A stretch of 37,022 nt of DNA from Lentisphaeraceae bacterium (GTDB lineage Bacteria > Verrucomicrobiota > Lentisphaeria > Lentisphaerales > Lentisphaeraceae): assembly GCA_021232515.1 (NCBI GenBank), contig JAJPOQ010000166.1, positions 1 to 37,022 on the forward strand, read 5' to 3'. The notes beneath the pieces are model-generated. The model made no database searches and had not been told where the DNA came from. It worked only from the letters and a program-made list of their open reading frames with translations. The position numbers were made by a program, and so were the translations under genes. Each line of letters opens with the position of its first letter. Within the stretch, counting starts at the first letter, position 1. This document shows positions 15,175 to 23,889 of this stretch, one piece after another.

Positions 15175-16198
15175 CTCTTTCGATTGCTTTCGCTAGTCTT
15201 TTTTCAAGATAAGAAAGGTCTTCGTTCGGAGCATCTTTCTTTCTACTTTTAATGTAAAGCTTGGCCGTGTCAAATTTACCGCCTGTGATGAATTTAAGAA
15301 CTTGAACTTTGAAGTCTTCAGCGTTAAATGCCCCAGTTGCGACTAGTCTCTCTTTTGGCTTTGGAGGAGTCTTTGGCTTTGCAGGTTCTTTAGCAGGCGT
15401 TTCGACAGTGGCTGTTTCTGCACCCTCTTGAGGAGCTTTGTCATCACCTTTTGTTGCTACTACAATAACTAGTACAATTATTAGAACTGCTACGAAAACA
15501 CCTAGACCAATGAAAAGACCTTTGTTACTTTTCTTTTCTTGCTTTTTCTCTCTAACTGAGCGTCTTCCGGTTCTTCTTGGTGAGCTTGTTGGTTCTTCAT
15601 CAACTTGGGTGGCATCCATTTCCGCGCGAGTTTGTCGACCACTTTTAGAAGCTGCTCTTCTACCACTTGCTGCAGATGCACGAGTAGTTCCGGAAAGATT
15701 AACCTTAGTCTTGCCGCCTTTTAGTTTTTTCTTTTTCTTTAAAGGAGCAGGAGCGGCTTGTGGTTCTTCATAATACTCTTGTTGTGGCTGTTGCTGCGCG
15801 ATTTGAGCTTGCTGTTGTTCGTACGCTTGTTGCTGTGCGATTTGAGCTTGCTGTTGTTCGTACGCTTGTTGCTGCGCGATTTGAGCTTGCTGTTGTTCGT
15901 ACGCCTGTTGCTGTGCGATTTGAGCTTGCTGTTGTTCGTACGCCTGTTGCTGTGCGATTTGAGCTTGTTGTTGTTCGTACGCCTGTTGCTGTGCGATTTG
16001 AGCTGGATCTGGTTGAGGTGCGGCAGCAGGAGCAGCATTTTCAGCTTCGAATTGAGCTGCAACTTGAGCTTCAATTTGCTGTAGAGTAGCAGCGTCTAGT
16101 TCAGGAGCGGCATTTTCGGCATTGAATTGTGCGGCGACTTGTTCTTCGATTTGCTTTAAGGTAGCTGCATCTAGTTCAGGTTCATTCGTATCTGCCAT
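15167..16198 (-). CDS. Bitopic membrane protein with glutamine-rich tandem repeats
   Basis: I do not recognise this 343-residue protein. In order: two 25-residue direct repeats (about 7-31 and 32-56, core ELDAATL-x-QIE-x-QVAAQF); five perfect 13-residue units AQIAQQQAYEQQQ (66-130) plus a partial sixth; a Lys/Arg/Ser-rich stretch; one strong membrane helix (227-248, GLFIGLGVFVAVLII onward); a Pro/Lys linker; and a helical C-terminal 60 residues. The N-terminal part should be cytoplasmic. The longest frame starts with GTG at 16210, but GGAG lies six bases before the ATG at 16198, which I take as the start. It lies about 20 bases after the exported-protein gene on the same strand. Confidence 0.75.
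   Translation of the reverse strand: MADTNEPELDAATLKQIEEQVAAQFNAENAAPELDAATLQQIEAQVAAQFEAENAAPAAAPQPDPAQIAQQQAYEQQQAQIAQQQAYEQQQAQIAQQQAYEQQQAQIAQQQAYEQQQAQIAQQQAYEQQQAQIAQQQPQQEYYEEPQAAPAPLKKKKKLKGGKTKVNLSGTTRASAASGRRAASKSGRQTRAEMDATQVDEEPTSSPRRTGRRSVREKKQEKKSNKGLFIGLGVFVAVLIIVLVIVVATKGDDKAPQEGAETATVETPAKEPAKPKTPPKPKERLVATGAFNAEDFKVQVLKFITGGKFDTAKLYIKSRKKDAPNEDLSYLEKRLAKAIERAN
15809..16003 (-). repeat. Five tandem 39-bp units inside the glutamine-rich gene
   Basis: Five in-frame 39-base copies, nearly identical, encode AQIAQQQAYEQQQ; a partial sixth continues to about 15788. Only a few third-position changes separate copies (for example gcttgttgctg versus gcctgttgctg), which points to recent expansion. 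The repeat keeps all three frames of the opposite strand open as well, creating long false reading frames on the plus strand. Confidence 0.9.
16031..16180 (-). repeat. 75-bp direct duplication encoding the N-terminal 25-residue repeat
   Basis: Positions 16106-16180 and 16031-16105 encode two copies of the unit PELDAATL-x-QIE-x-QVAAQF-x-AENAA, the second starting with E instead of a preceding P-E. Base differences are more numerous than in the 39-bp repeats, so this duplication is older. Confidence 0.8.
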
Positions 16199-16218
16199 AT
16201 TCATCTCCACAGGGTTGA

Positions 16219-17205
16219 TTATTCATTTGCCATATAAAAAGTTTCTAAAAGATAGGAAAGGTCAAGGAAATTACCATTGATTAATGATGCATTATTCCAG
16301 CCTCGTGCTTTTAGAAGGTTCTTTAAAATTGATTTTCTGTATTCAGGAAAGATTTCTGTCGATTGTTCAATATGATGTAGAATCGATAGAGTTTCGTTAA
16401 TTTTTCCATCTAAAGAGTGTGCGTTGGCGCTATTTAGTAGACTCTTAAAGTCACTGGGTGTTTTTGGCGCTTTTTTGCTTAATCCACTTAAAAACGGAGA
16501 CGAGCCTTTTGACTGTAGGCTTTCATAGAGAGTAGAAAGTGGGCTTATGTCGAAGCCTGGTATGGTCGAACTTTTAGCGAGAACAGCTCTTTGCAGTAGG
16601 GTTATTTCAGTAAGTTCTGGTTTTGAAATACTAATCATATCTGCAGTTTGAGCAAAGCTTTCATCGAGTTTGCTGTTATCAGCACTTATTCTGTTAATTA
16701 AGTCTTGTCTTTTTGTTTTAATCCAGAGTTGGTATTTAGGAATATCTTTAAAGAAGGATGACGTTTGAGCTTCAACTCTGGCAAATTCTCTAAAAGCTTC
16801 TTGGATTGACAGTTCATTTATTTGTGAGTTTAGCTTTTGGATGGATTGAGCTGCTTTGATGGTATTGATAGATGTTGATAGAGAAGGGCTGTAACCGCGT
16901 TCTATAACTCTGGTATTGAGAGCTTGGTAAGCTTTCTCAAGTTCGCTATTGGCAATTAATTGCTCGGCAGATTCTAAGCTGTATATATCGGAAAGTCTTT
17001 CATATATATCTTCAGCAAACTTGAAGTCATCACTGAATTTTTTTGAGACAGCAATTTTTTGGGAGAGTTCGTTGTGTTTGTTTAGAATAAGTTCATTTAA
17101 GCAATCGAGAGTCTTGGTAGAGTAGGTCGTTTCTTTAGCTTGACGGCATGAAAAGGGCAAAGATAGAACAGTTAAAACAAGAACTGACTTTAATAGGCAT
17201 TTCAT
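16219..17205 (-). CDS. Exported helical protein of unknown function, possible lipoprotein
   Basis: The 328-residue protein begins MKCLLKSVLVLTVLSLPFSCRQ, a signal peptide ending in a cysteine that could be lipidated, although proline at -3 makes a poor lipobox. The mature part is mostly helical, rich in Leu, Ser, Lys and Glu, with no recognised domain; helices around ESAEQLIANSELEKAYQAL and QSIQKLNSQINELSIQEAF suggest a coiled or TPR-like fold. It precedes the glutamine-repeat membrane protein on the same strand with about 20 bases between them, so the two are probably co-expressed envelope partners. Confidence 0.65.
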   Translation of the reverse strand: MKCLLKSVLVLTVLSLPFSCRQAKETTYSTKTLDCLNELILNKHNELSQKIAVSKKFSDDFKFAEDIYERLSDIYSLESAEQLIANSELEKAYQALNTRVIERGYSPSLSTSINTIKAAQSIQKLNSQINELSIQEAFREFARVEAQTSSFFKDIPKYQLWIKTKRQDLINRISADNSKLDESFAQTADMISISKPELTEITLLQRAVLAKSSTIPGFDISPLSTLYESLQSKGSSPFLSGLSKKAPKTPSDFKSLLNSANAHSLDGKINETLSILHHIEQSTEIFPEYRKSILKNLLKARGWNNASLINGNFLDLSYLLETFYMANE

Positions 17206-17317
17206 ACACGATCCAAAAAATTAACAAATAGTCCGCGATGATAATAGTTATTCGACAAGTAATTTCAATATCAGCCTCTAGATTTATCAAAATTCTAAAA
17301 GTTTTAAAGGGAGCCCC

Positions 17318-18037
17318 ATGGCACGTTCAGATGGTAGAAAAAATAATGAACTGAGAAAAGTCGAATTTCAGGAAGGCATTTGTAAGAATGCTACAGCATC
17401 AGTTTTATCTGTTTGTGGTGATACTGAAGTCATCTGTTCTGTTTGTGTTGTTCCAGGAGTTCCAGGCTGGATGAAGGCGCAAGGTGTTGAAGGAGGTTGG
17501 CTGACAAGTGAGTACTCTATGTTGCCAGGCTCAACTCATAGTAGAAACAGAAGAGAAAATAAAAGTGGCCCAGGAGGTCGTTCTTCTGAGATACAAAGAC
17601 TTATCGGCCGCAGCATACGCTCTGTTGTAGATCTAAAAAAAATCGGCGCAAACACTATTTACATAGATTGTGATGTTCTAAATGCTGATGGTGGTACTAG
17701 ATGTGCATCTATTAACGGCGCTTCCACGGCCTTGCAACTTGCTTTTGCTAAGATGATTGAGACTGGTGAACTTTCCGAAAGCCCGATGAGCCAATCTGTA
17801 GCGGCGATAAGTGTAGGTGTTCATGAAGAAGTTCCACTGCTTGATCTATGTTATGTCGAGGACTCGGCCGCAGAAGTCGATATGAATGTGATTATGAGTT
17901 CAGATGGAACTTTAGTTGAAGTGCAAGGAACTGCAGAAGGCAAAACTTTTTCACGTGCAGAATTGAACGAAATGCTAGACTTGGCAGAGCACGGAATAAA
18001 TCAAATATTTGCAGTTCAGAAGCAAATTATCAATTAA
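17318..18037 (+). CDS. rph: Ribonuclease PH
   Basis: The 239-residue phosphorolytic 3'-exoribonuclease trims tRNA 3' ends and helps degrade structured RNA. The start MARSDGRKNNELRKVEF and the segments WLTSEYSMLPGSTHSRNRRE, GRSSEIQRLIGRSIRSVVDL, DCDVLNADGGTRCASINGA and SDGTLVEVQGTAEGKTFSR match the family from end to end, with E. coli-like length (238). GGGAG precedes the ATG. It is divergent from the exported-protein gene. Confidence 0.96.
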   Translation: MARSDGRKNNELRKVEFQEGICKNATASVLSVCGDTEVICSVCVVPGVPGWMKAQGVEGGWLTSEYSMLPGSTHSRNRRENKSGPGGRSSEIQRLIGRSIRSVVDLKKIGANTIYIDCDVLNADGGTRCASINGASTALQLAFAKMIETGELSESPMSQSVAAISVGVHEEVPLLDLCYVEDSAAEVDMNVIMSSDGTLVEVQGTAEGKTFSRAELNEMLDLAEHGINQIFAVQKQIIN

Positions 18038-18157
18038 TTTGAATATTCTTGACAGGAATAGTGCTTTCTTTCGTTAGATTGATGAGAATAAGATATTGAT
18101 AATTATCTAAGATGCTATTTAATAAAAGACTTTCAGCGTAATGCGAGGAATAAAATT

Positions 18158-18772
18158 ATGATTAAACCTTTGACTTTGGCAATAGCCCTAACACTAACAG
18201 TCGCAGTAAATGCGGACACTGATTGCAACGTAGCAGTTAGAGAAGGCTCTATTGTGCACCTAGCGAACCCTTCAGAGGTTGAATTCGAGAAAATTTTAAC
18301 TAACGGCAAAACAGAAACTAAGAGTATTCAGCCAAAAGATGGCAATGTATTCGCCGTAGTGACTCTTAAACTAGCAGCCGGTCGCAGTGTTGGTCTTTAT
18401 GACTTCGCTCTTAAACCAGCTAGCAGTGAAACAGAATTTAAAATGTTAGGCCTTATGGTCAACGATGGTCCATTTCAAAGAAAAACTTGGGAAGTCAGAG
18501 CTTCTGGCGACACCAAAGTACAATGGGAAGGAATTTACGAACAAGATAAAAAATCTAGGAAAGGTAGTGAAGTTTTTGAGCCTAACTCAACAGTTAAGCT
18601 CCTTTTTGAAGTTCCAGCAGGAAAACAATTTAATTTAGTTTCTCTTCTTCTGGATAAGTCCCTTCAAAAAGAATATGGGGTTAAACAGGTTTTAGATTTC
18701 GATAATATGTCAAATGCTCCTGTTTCCTCTAAGCCCGAAGCTAAAGCGGGTAATGTGGAAGAGAATAAATAA
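18158..18772 (+). CDS. Secreted protein of unknown function
   Basis: The 204-residue protein has a clear cleavable signal peptide (MIKPLTLAIALTLTVAVNA, then DTDC). The mature part contains beta-rich segments such as VFAVVTLKLAAGRSVGLYDFALKP and VKLLFEVPAGKQFNLVSLLL, resembling a single immunoglobulin-like or DUF4352-like beta sandwich, but I cannot name the family. It has its own start region after rph (TTGACA at 18049-18054 without a good -10) and ends before a hairpin terminator. Confidence 0.65.
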   Translation: MIKPLTLAIALTLTVAVNADTDCNVAVREGSIVHLANPSEVEFEKILTNGKTETKSIQPKDGNVFAVVTLKLAAGRSVGLYDFALKPASSETEFKMLGLMVNDGPFQRKTWEVRASGDTKVQWEGIYEQDKKSRKGSEVFEPNSTVKLLFEVPAGKQFNLVSLLLDKSLQKEYGVKQVLDFDNMSNAPVSSKPEAKAGNVEENK

Positions 18773-18815
18773 AGCTAGATAGTTTACAAGTTCTCTTCTT
18801 CAGTTAAACTTTAAG

Positions 18816-18857
18816 CCACCGTTTCCCGTACTTGCGGAGACGGTGGTATTTATTTTT
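18816..18857 (+). terminator. Hairpin between the secreted protein gene and secA
   Basis: CCACCGT (18816-18822) pairs with ACGGTGG (18840-18846), with an inner CCG/CGG pair, followed by TATTTATTTTTAT. This is a good intrinsic terminator for the upstream gene. A possible promoter in front of it (TTTACA 18783-18788, TAAACT 18805-18810) would place the hairpin in the secA leader instead; I rate termination as more likely. Confidence 0.65.
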
Positions 18858-18883
18858 ATATGACGAGGAAGTAAGTAAAATTT

Positions 18884-21874
18884 ATGTTTGCAAACGTTTT
18901 AAAGAAAGTTTTTGGTTCGCCGAACGAAAGGTATCTTAAAAAATTAAGACCACTTGTAGATGAGATTAACCAAAAAGAAATTGAGTTTCAAAAACTTACT
19001 GAAGAGCAATTAAAAGCTAAAACAGCTGAGTTCAAAGAGCGCTTCTCAAAAGGCGAAAGCCTAGACGATATGCTTGTAGAAGCATTTGCAACTGTCAAAA
19101 ATGCCTGCCGACGCCTGTGTGGACAGACTATTTCATACATGGATCACGAAGAAACTTGGAACATGGTCCCTTACGATGTTCAGTTGATCGGTGGTATGGT
19201 TATTCACAATGGTGGTATCTCTGAGATGCAGACTGGTGAAGGTAAAACTCTTACTGCAAGTCTTCCTCTATACCTCAATGCATTATCAGGTAGAAACTGT
19301 CAGCTAGTAACGACGAATGACTACCTCGCTATGCGTGACTCACAGTGGATTGGTGCCATCTTTAAGTACCTTGGTCTTACTGTTGGTTGTATACATAATA
19401 GCCTAGATCCAGAAGAGCGCCGTGCGGAATATGGTTGTGACATCACCTATGGTACCAACAGTGAGTTTGGTTTTGACTACTTACGTGACATGGGTATGGC
19501 AACTGATGCAGAAGAGCTTGTTCAGCGTGACCACTACTTCGTAATTGTCGACGAAATTGACTCAATTCTTATCGATGAAGCTAGAACCCCACTTATCATT
19601 TCAGGTCCAGTAGAAAAATCGACTCACCGTTTTCACCTTCTCAAAGACAAGATAAACAGCCTTTTCCGTAAACAACATGCGATGTGTAATGACCTTGTTG
19701 CTAAAGTGAAGGATGAGCTTGCTAAGCATGAGCCAGGAACTGAAGATTATAAAATGGCAATCTTAGACTTATGTAAAGTTAAGATTGGTATGCCGAAAAA
19801 TAAACAGCTTATGCGTTTGCTTGAAGATCCTACGATAAGAAAGTTTGCAGATAAGCAAGACCTCATGTTCCACAGTGATAGTAACCGAGGCCTACTTCAA
19901 TCAGTAAAAGATGAACTTTACTTTGCGATGGATGAACGTTACCAAGATGCTGATTTAACGGCAAAAGGTCGTTCAGCACTAGATTCAGAAAACCCTGAAG
20001 CATACATCATTCCTGATATAGTTGAAGGAATGCAGGAAATTGATAGTCACAGTGATTTGTCAGATGAACAAAAAGTTGAAGAAAGACAAAAACTTCAAGA
20101 ATTTTACGAAATTAAAAATGAAGAAATTCATAACATTTCTCAGCTTCTTAAAGCCTATTGTTTATACGAAAGAGACACTCACTACATCGTTGATGAAGGC
20201 AAAGTAATTATCGTTGACGAACACACTGGCCGTGCTATGCCTGGTCGTCGTTTCAGTGAAGGTCTTCACCAAGCTCTAGAAGCTAAAGAGGATGTTAAGA
20301 TTGAGAGAGAGACTCAGACTTTAGCAACTATCACTATTCAGAACTACTTCAGACTTTACGACAAACTCGGTGGTATGACTGGTACTGCTGAAACAGAAGC
20401 TGGTGAATTTAAAGACATCTACAAACTAGATGTAGTAGCAATTCCAACAAATAGACCATGTCTGAGAATTGACTCTAATGATAAAATTTATAAAACTCAG
20501 CGCGAAAAATACCGTGCGATGATCGAAGGAATTCGCGAGACTCACAATTCAGGTAGACCAATTCTTGTTGGTACTCCGACAGTAGATGTTTCCGAAGTTA
20601 TCAGCCGTTACTTACGCCGTGAAAAGATTCCTCATAATGTTCTAAATGCTCGTCGTCACCAACAAGAAGCAGATGTTATCTCTAAAGCTGGTGAAGTCGG
20701 TGCTATAACGATCGCTACAAACATGGCTGGTCGTGGTACGGACATTAAGCTTGCAGAAGGTGTTGCTGAACTTGGAGGTCTTCAAGTTATCGGTGCAGCT
20801 CGTCACGATTCTCGTCGTATCGACCGTCAGTTAAGAGGTCGTTGTGCTCGTCAGGGCGATCCGGGTAGTACGATTTTCTACATATCTCTAGAAGACAATC
20901 TTATGCGTCTTTTTGGTTCAGATAGAATAACAAATGTTCTTGAAAGACTTGGTATGGAAGAGGGCGAAGAGCTTGAAAGTGGAATGCTTACGAAAGTCAT
21001 AGAGCGTGCTCAGAAACGTGTTGAGCAACAGAACTTCTCACAACGTAAACGTACACTTGAGTATGATGACGTTATGAATCAGCAGCGTTCCATTATCTAT
21101 GAACTACGTAAAGACGTTCTGGTCAGCGAAAATCCTAAAGAGCGTTTGCTCGATATAGTGAAAAACGCTGTTGAAGAAAAATTTGCAGTTAATCAAATAA
21201 GTAGTAAAAATGCAAACAAAGCATTTAAGAAAGAAGATATTACAGTTTGGATTAGTACAACATTCCCAATTGAAATAGATCTAGGTAAGATTGACTTCGA
21301 TGGCGGTATGACTATAGAGCAAGCTTCTTCTGAATTGTTTGACCAAATTGTTAAACAGTATGAAAAGAAAGAAGCTCTTGAAGATCCTGAGAGAATTCGT
21401 TGGCTCGAGCAGCACATCATGCTGACAGCAATCGATAAACTTTGGAAAGAACATTTACACGGTATGGACCACTTGCGTCAATCTGTTATGTTCGCTCACA
21501 TGGCTCAAAAAGATCCACTCGTTGAGTATAAACAGCAGGCATATATCCTGTTTGATGAGCTTACTGCAAATATCGTTCAAGAAGTATTGAACAACATGTT
21601 CAGATCAGCAACAACATTAGCGGCTATTGAAGACTTCCTTCATAGTTTACCTCAGTTTACTATGTCAGCAGAAGATATGGCACAGGCTGAGATGGAACAG
21701 AGAATAGCTCAGATGCAAGAAGCTGGTATGGCACCACCTCAACAAGAGTTGGAGGCACAGTCTGCTCCGGAGCCAGTTAAGGTTGAGCAAGTTGTTAGAG
21801 AAGAACCTAAGGTCGGTCGTAACGACGATTGTCCTTGTGGTAGTGGCAAGAAGTACAAAAAGTGCCACGGCTAA
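18884..21874 (+). CDS. secA: Preprotein translocase ATPase SecA
   Basis: The 996-residue motor drives proteins through SecYEG. Walker A is GEGKT (118-122), the DEAD-type box is DEID (223-226), followed by [13 protein letters not shown]. About 70-100 residues longer than E. coli SecA in the region from about 246 to 410 ([19 protein letters not shown] onward), an insertion known from Bacteroidota, Chlamydiota and planctomycete-type SecA. Then [30 protein letters not shown] and [15 protein letters not shown] of the second ATPase half. The end is a complete C-x-C-x8-CH zinc motif ([14 protein letters not shown]), which binds SecB or ribosomes. A GAGG lies rather far (15 bases) from the ATG. Confidence 0.97.
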   Translation: MFANVLKKVFGSPNERYLKKLRPLVDEINQKEIEFQKLTEEQLKAKTAEFKERFSKGESLDDMLVEAFATVKNACRRLCGQTISYMDHEETWNMVPYDVQLIGGMVIHNGGISEMQTGEGKTLTASLPLYLNALSGRNCQLVTTNDYLAMRDSQWIGAIFKYLGLTVGCIHNSLDPEERRAEYGCDITYGTNSEFGFDYLRDMGMATDAEELVQRDHYFVIVDEIDSILIDEARTPLIISGPVEKSTHRFHLLKDKINSLFRKQHAMCNDLVAKVKDELAKHEPGTEDYKMAILDLCKVKIGMPKNKQLMRLLEDPTIRKFADKQDLMFHSDSNRGLLQSVKDELYFAMDERYQDADLTAKGRSALDSENPEAYIIPDIVEGMQEIDSHSDLSDEQKVEERQKLQEFYEIKNEEIHNISQLLKAYCLYERDTHYIVDEGKVIIVDEHTGRAMPGRRFSEGLHQALEAKEDVKIERETQTLATITIQNYFRLYDKLGGMTGTAETEAGEFKDIYKLDVVAIPTNRPCLRIDSNDKIYKTQREKYRAMIEGIRETHNSGRPILVGTPTVDVSEVISRYLRREKIPHNVLNARRHQQEADVISKAGEVGAITIATNMAGRGTDIKLAEGVAELGGLQVIGAARHDSRRIDRQLRGRCARQGDPGSTIFYISLEDNLMRLFGSDRITNVLERLGMEEGEELESGMLTKVIERAQKRVEQQNFSQRKRTLEYDDVMNQQRSIIYELRKDVLVSENPKERLLDIVKNAVEEKFAVNQISSKNANKAFKKEDITVWISTTFPIEIDLGKIDFDGGMTIEQASSELFDQIVKQYEKKEALEDPERIRWLEQHIMLTAIDKLWKEHLHGMDHLRQSVMFAHMAQKDPLVEYKQQAYILFDELTANIVQEVLNNMFRSATTLAAIEDFLHSLPQFTMSAEDMAQAEMEQRIAQMQEAGMAPPQQELEAQSAPEPVKVEQVVREEPKVGRNDDCPCGSGKKYKKCHG

Positions 21875-21897
21875 TAACTAAAAGTATTTAAGATTTA

Positions 21898-21934
21898 GGC
21901 GTTATCATGAAAGTGATAACGCCTTTCTTTTTAT
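21898..21934 (+). terminator. Strong terminator after secA
   Basis: A perfect 10-bp stem, GGCGTTATCA (21898-21907) and TGATAACGCC (21914-21923), with a 6-base loop is followed by TTTCTTTTTAT. It stops secA transcription ahead of the convergent gloA gene. The reverse strand lacks a good T run. Confidence 0.9.
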
Positions 21935-22320
21935 AGAGTTTTCTTTTCGATTAGCTCTATTTTGTAACCATCTGGATCTTCTACGAAAGCGATAACAGTC
22001 GTGCCGTGCTTCATAGAACCTGGTTCGCGACAGATGTTGACGCCCATCTTGCGCATAGCGTCACAAGTTGCATATATATCTTCAACACCAAAGGCTAAGT
22101 GTCCAAAACCACTGCCATGAGTGTATTCATCTGTATCCCAATTGTACGTGAGCTCTACGACAGTGTGCTCAGTTTCATCGCCATAACCCACAAAAGTATT
22201 TGTGAAACGACCACCAGGATAGTCTTTTTGTCTAAGGACTTTCATACCGAGTATTTCAGTATAGAATTTAATTGATTTCTCTTGATCGCCAACGCGGATC
22301 ATTGTGTGTAGAAGCTGCAT
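21931..22320 (-). CDS. gloA: Lactoylglutathione lyase (glyoxalase I), nickel type
   Basis: The 129-residue enzyme isomerises the methylglyoxal-glutathione hemithioacetal to lactoylglutathione. Starting at ATG 22320 (MQLLHTMIRVGD) the four metal ligands fall at His5, Glu56 (VVELTYNWD), His74 (GFGHLAFGVED) and Glu122 (KIELIEK), the same numbers as in E. coli GlxI. The short form without the loops of zinc enzymes suggests a nickel/cobalt-activated enzyme. The frame can be extended four codons to a TTG, but GGAG six bases before the ATG decides the start. Presence implies glutathione or a similar thiol. Confidence 0.94.
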   Translation of the reverse strand: MQLLHTMIRVGDQEKSIKFYTEILGMKVLRQKDYPGGRFTNTFVGYGDETEHTVVELTYNWDTDEYTHGSGFGHLAFGVEDIYATCDAMRKMGVNICREPGSMKHGTTVIAFVEDPDGYKIELIEKKTL

Positions 22321-22395
22321 GTATTTCTCCAAATTGTCATATCAATAAATACACTAAAAATGAAACTATTTAAGTTCAATTACTTGAATAGAGTC

Positions 22396-23859
22396 TTAAA
22401 AATCAATTCCCAGCTCATCCCAAAATAGCTTTATATGTTCAGGTGTTTGAGGTAGATCAAAGTCTTGCATAAGTTGAATGAGCCCTTGTTGGTCTATTGC
22501 TTTTTTGATGATTTGTTTGAATCTTGAAGGCGGAATAAAAAACTTATGGCGAGCTATATCCAAAACGTGATTGTCCTGTGCTTTAGGCAATGAAAGGTAG
22601 AACTCATATAGTAAATGCAGTTCTTCTTTATGGTTTTCATTATTTAATGTACTGGCTAATGCAGGTACAAAAATATTTATGATTATATCAAGTTGCCTAG
22701 ATTTGCCGATGAGCGACATGGGCTTTTTAAGCTTTGTTTTATGGTTGCAAAAGTTCTCCCATTTTCCTTCAACGCTCAAAAAGTCTTCAAAGTGTTTTCG
22801 TAGTTCTTTAGGTTGCTTCAATAGAGTTTTTGCTGAATTAATGAATGGGGTAAACTCAAACTGACACTTCTCAAGCAACAGAACGAAAGCAGCCAGTCTT
22901 CTTTCCGGGCTATTAACTGGGCGCAAAGAAGCTCTTGACCAGTCGATTCTTTTATCTCCATTTTTCCTTAGAGGCCACCAAAGTTTCCAGAGTTCTTTAC
23001 ACTCTTCGATAAGTTCAGGGTGAATTTCTTCTTGAGTGTAATCTGGAAGAAGTTCAGACTCTCCCCATAAAAGTGCTTTGCGAACAATGCGATTTGGTTC
23101 TTTTTGTAATTCATCAATTAGTAAGTTTTTACAGAGATTTGTAAATGGAGTACGGTTTGCCTTGTAGCCCAAGGCGTCAGCGATCTGTATATAAAGAGCA
23201 TTATCAGAACCATACTTGGAATTGAGGTAACTAAACTTCTCAGCCTTTCTTTGTAGTCTAACTAAGCCGGCAGCTCGAAATGTTTTCTGTAGTTTCGTAT
23301 CCGAGAACTTATTCATTTCTTTGGCGCATTCTTCTGGAGGGTGAATCTGACTTTTGCTGTATGAGTAGTCGTTATTCATTTCCCAGATCTTATCTAAGCC
23401 AACAGAAGTCTGGTTTGAGAGCTGTAGGAGAGGTATATTTGGCGGAGATTGAATGTTAGATGGATTGTCCCAGACCACATGTAGTGCAACGTCATTGTAG
23501 TTTGGGTCAAACTGATGCCCGTGTTGGTTCCAGTTTTCTGGTTGTAGGTGTATCTCTACATCGCCCCAAACCTTTTCTTTCCCTTTCAAAATAAGAGCAT
23601 TTTTGAAGTCTGGTCCAGGCTCTCTATTCCATGTTCCTGGTTTTAGTATTTTATAAGGTTTGCCATCTGTATCAAAAAGTATTTCATTCAGCAAGTTCTG
23701 CTTATTCCACAACATCTGAATAGTTTTCTCAGATAACCTTATCGGGTCATTCTCACGAACCGCTTTACTGCCTTTAATTGGCAGTGTATGATTATACCAA
23801 TGTTTGAGGTATACTTTGTTTATAAACGTCAATAATAAATCGAGCTCTGACTCGCTCAT
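22396..23859 (-). CDS. DUF2851 family protein
   Basis: The 487-residue protein has the characteristic N-terminal block of DUF2851: GTWNREPGPDFKNALILKGKEKVWGDVEIHLQPENWNQHGH followed by DPNYNDVALHVVW, with invariant-looking Gly, Pro, Asp, Glu and His residues that resemble a nuclease-like active site, though no activity is known to me. The C-terminal half is helical. A GTG four codons upstream is possible, but ATG at 23859 has AGGG at eight bases. It is divergent from the HtrA-like gene with only about 30 bases between the two start codons. Confidence 0.85.
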   Translation of the reverse strand: MSESELDLLLTFINKVYLKHWYNHTLPIKGSKAVRENDPIRLSEKTIQMLWNKQNLLNEILFDTDGKPYKILKPGTWNREPGPDFKNALILKGKEKVWGDVEIHLQPENWNQHGHQFDPNYNDVALHVVWDNPSNIQSPPNIPLLQLSNQTSVGLDKIWEMNNDYSYSKSQIHPPEECAKEMNKFSDTKLQKTFRAAGLVRLQRKAEKFSYLNSKYGSDNALYIQIADALGYKANRTPFTNLCKNLLIDELQKEPNRIVRKALLWGESELLPDYTQEEIHPELIEECKELWKLWWPLRKNGDKRIDWSRASLRPVNSPERRLAAFVLLLEKCQFEFTPFINSAKTLLKQPKELRKHFEDFLSVEGKWENFCNHKTKLKKPMSLIGKSRQLDIIINIFVPALASTLNNENHKEELHLLYEFYLSLPKAQDNHVLDIARHKFFIPPSRFKQIIKKAIDQQGLIQLMQDFDLPQTPEHIKLFWDELGIDF

Positions 23860-23889
23860 AGAATTCACCCTTTGCCCTTTGGAACTTTC

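Noticed and set aside
15758..16089. Three long overlapping frames antisense to, or out of frame with, the glutamine-repeat gene
   Set aside because: They exist only because the 39-bp repeat happens to keep several frames open. They have no start signals and give low-complexity Leu/Val/Arg or Lys/Asn/Ser products.
18049..18080. TTGACA as the -35 box of a promoter for the secreted 204-residue protein
   Set aside because: No acceptable -10 hexamer lies at 15-19 bases; only weak matches such as TTAGAT at 19 bases were found.
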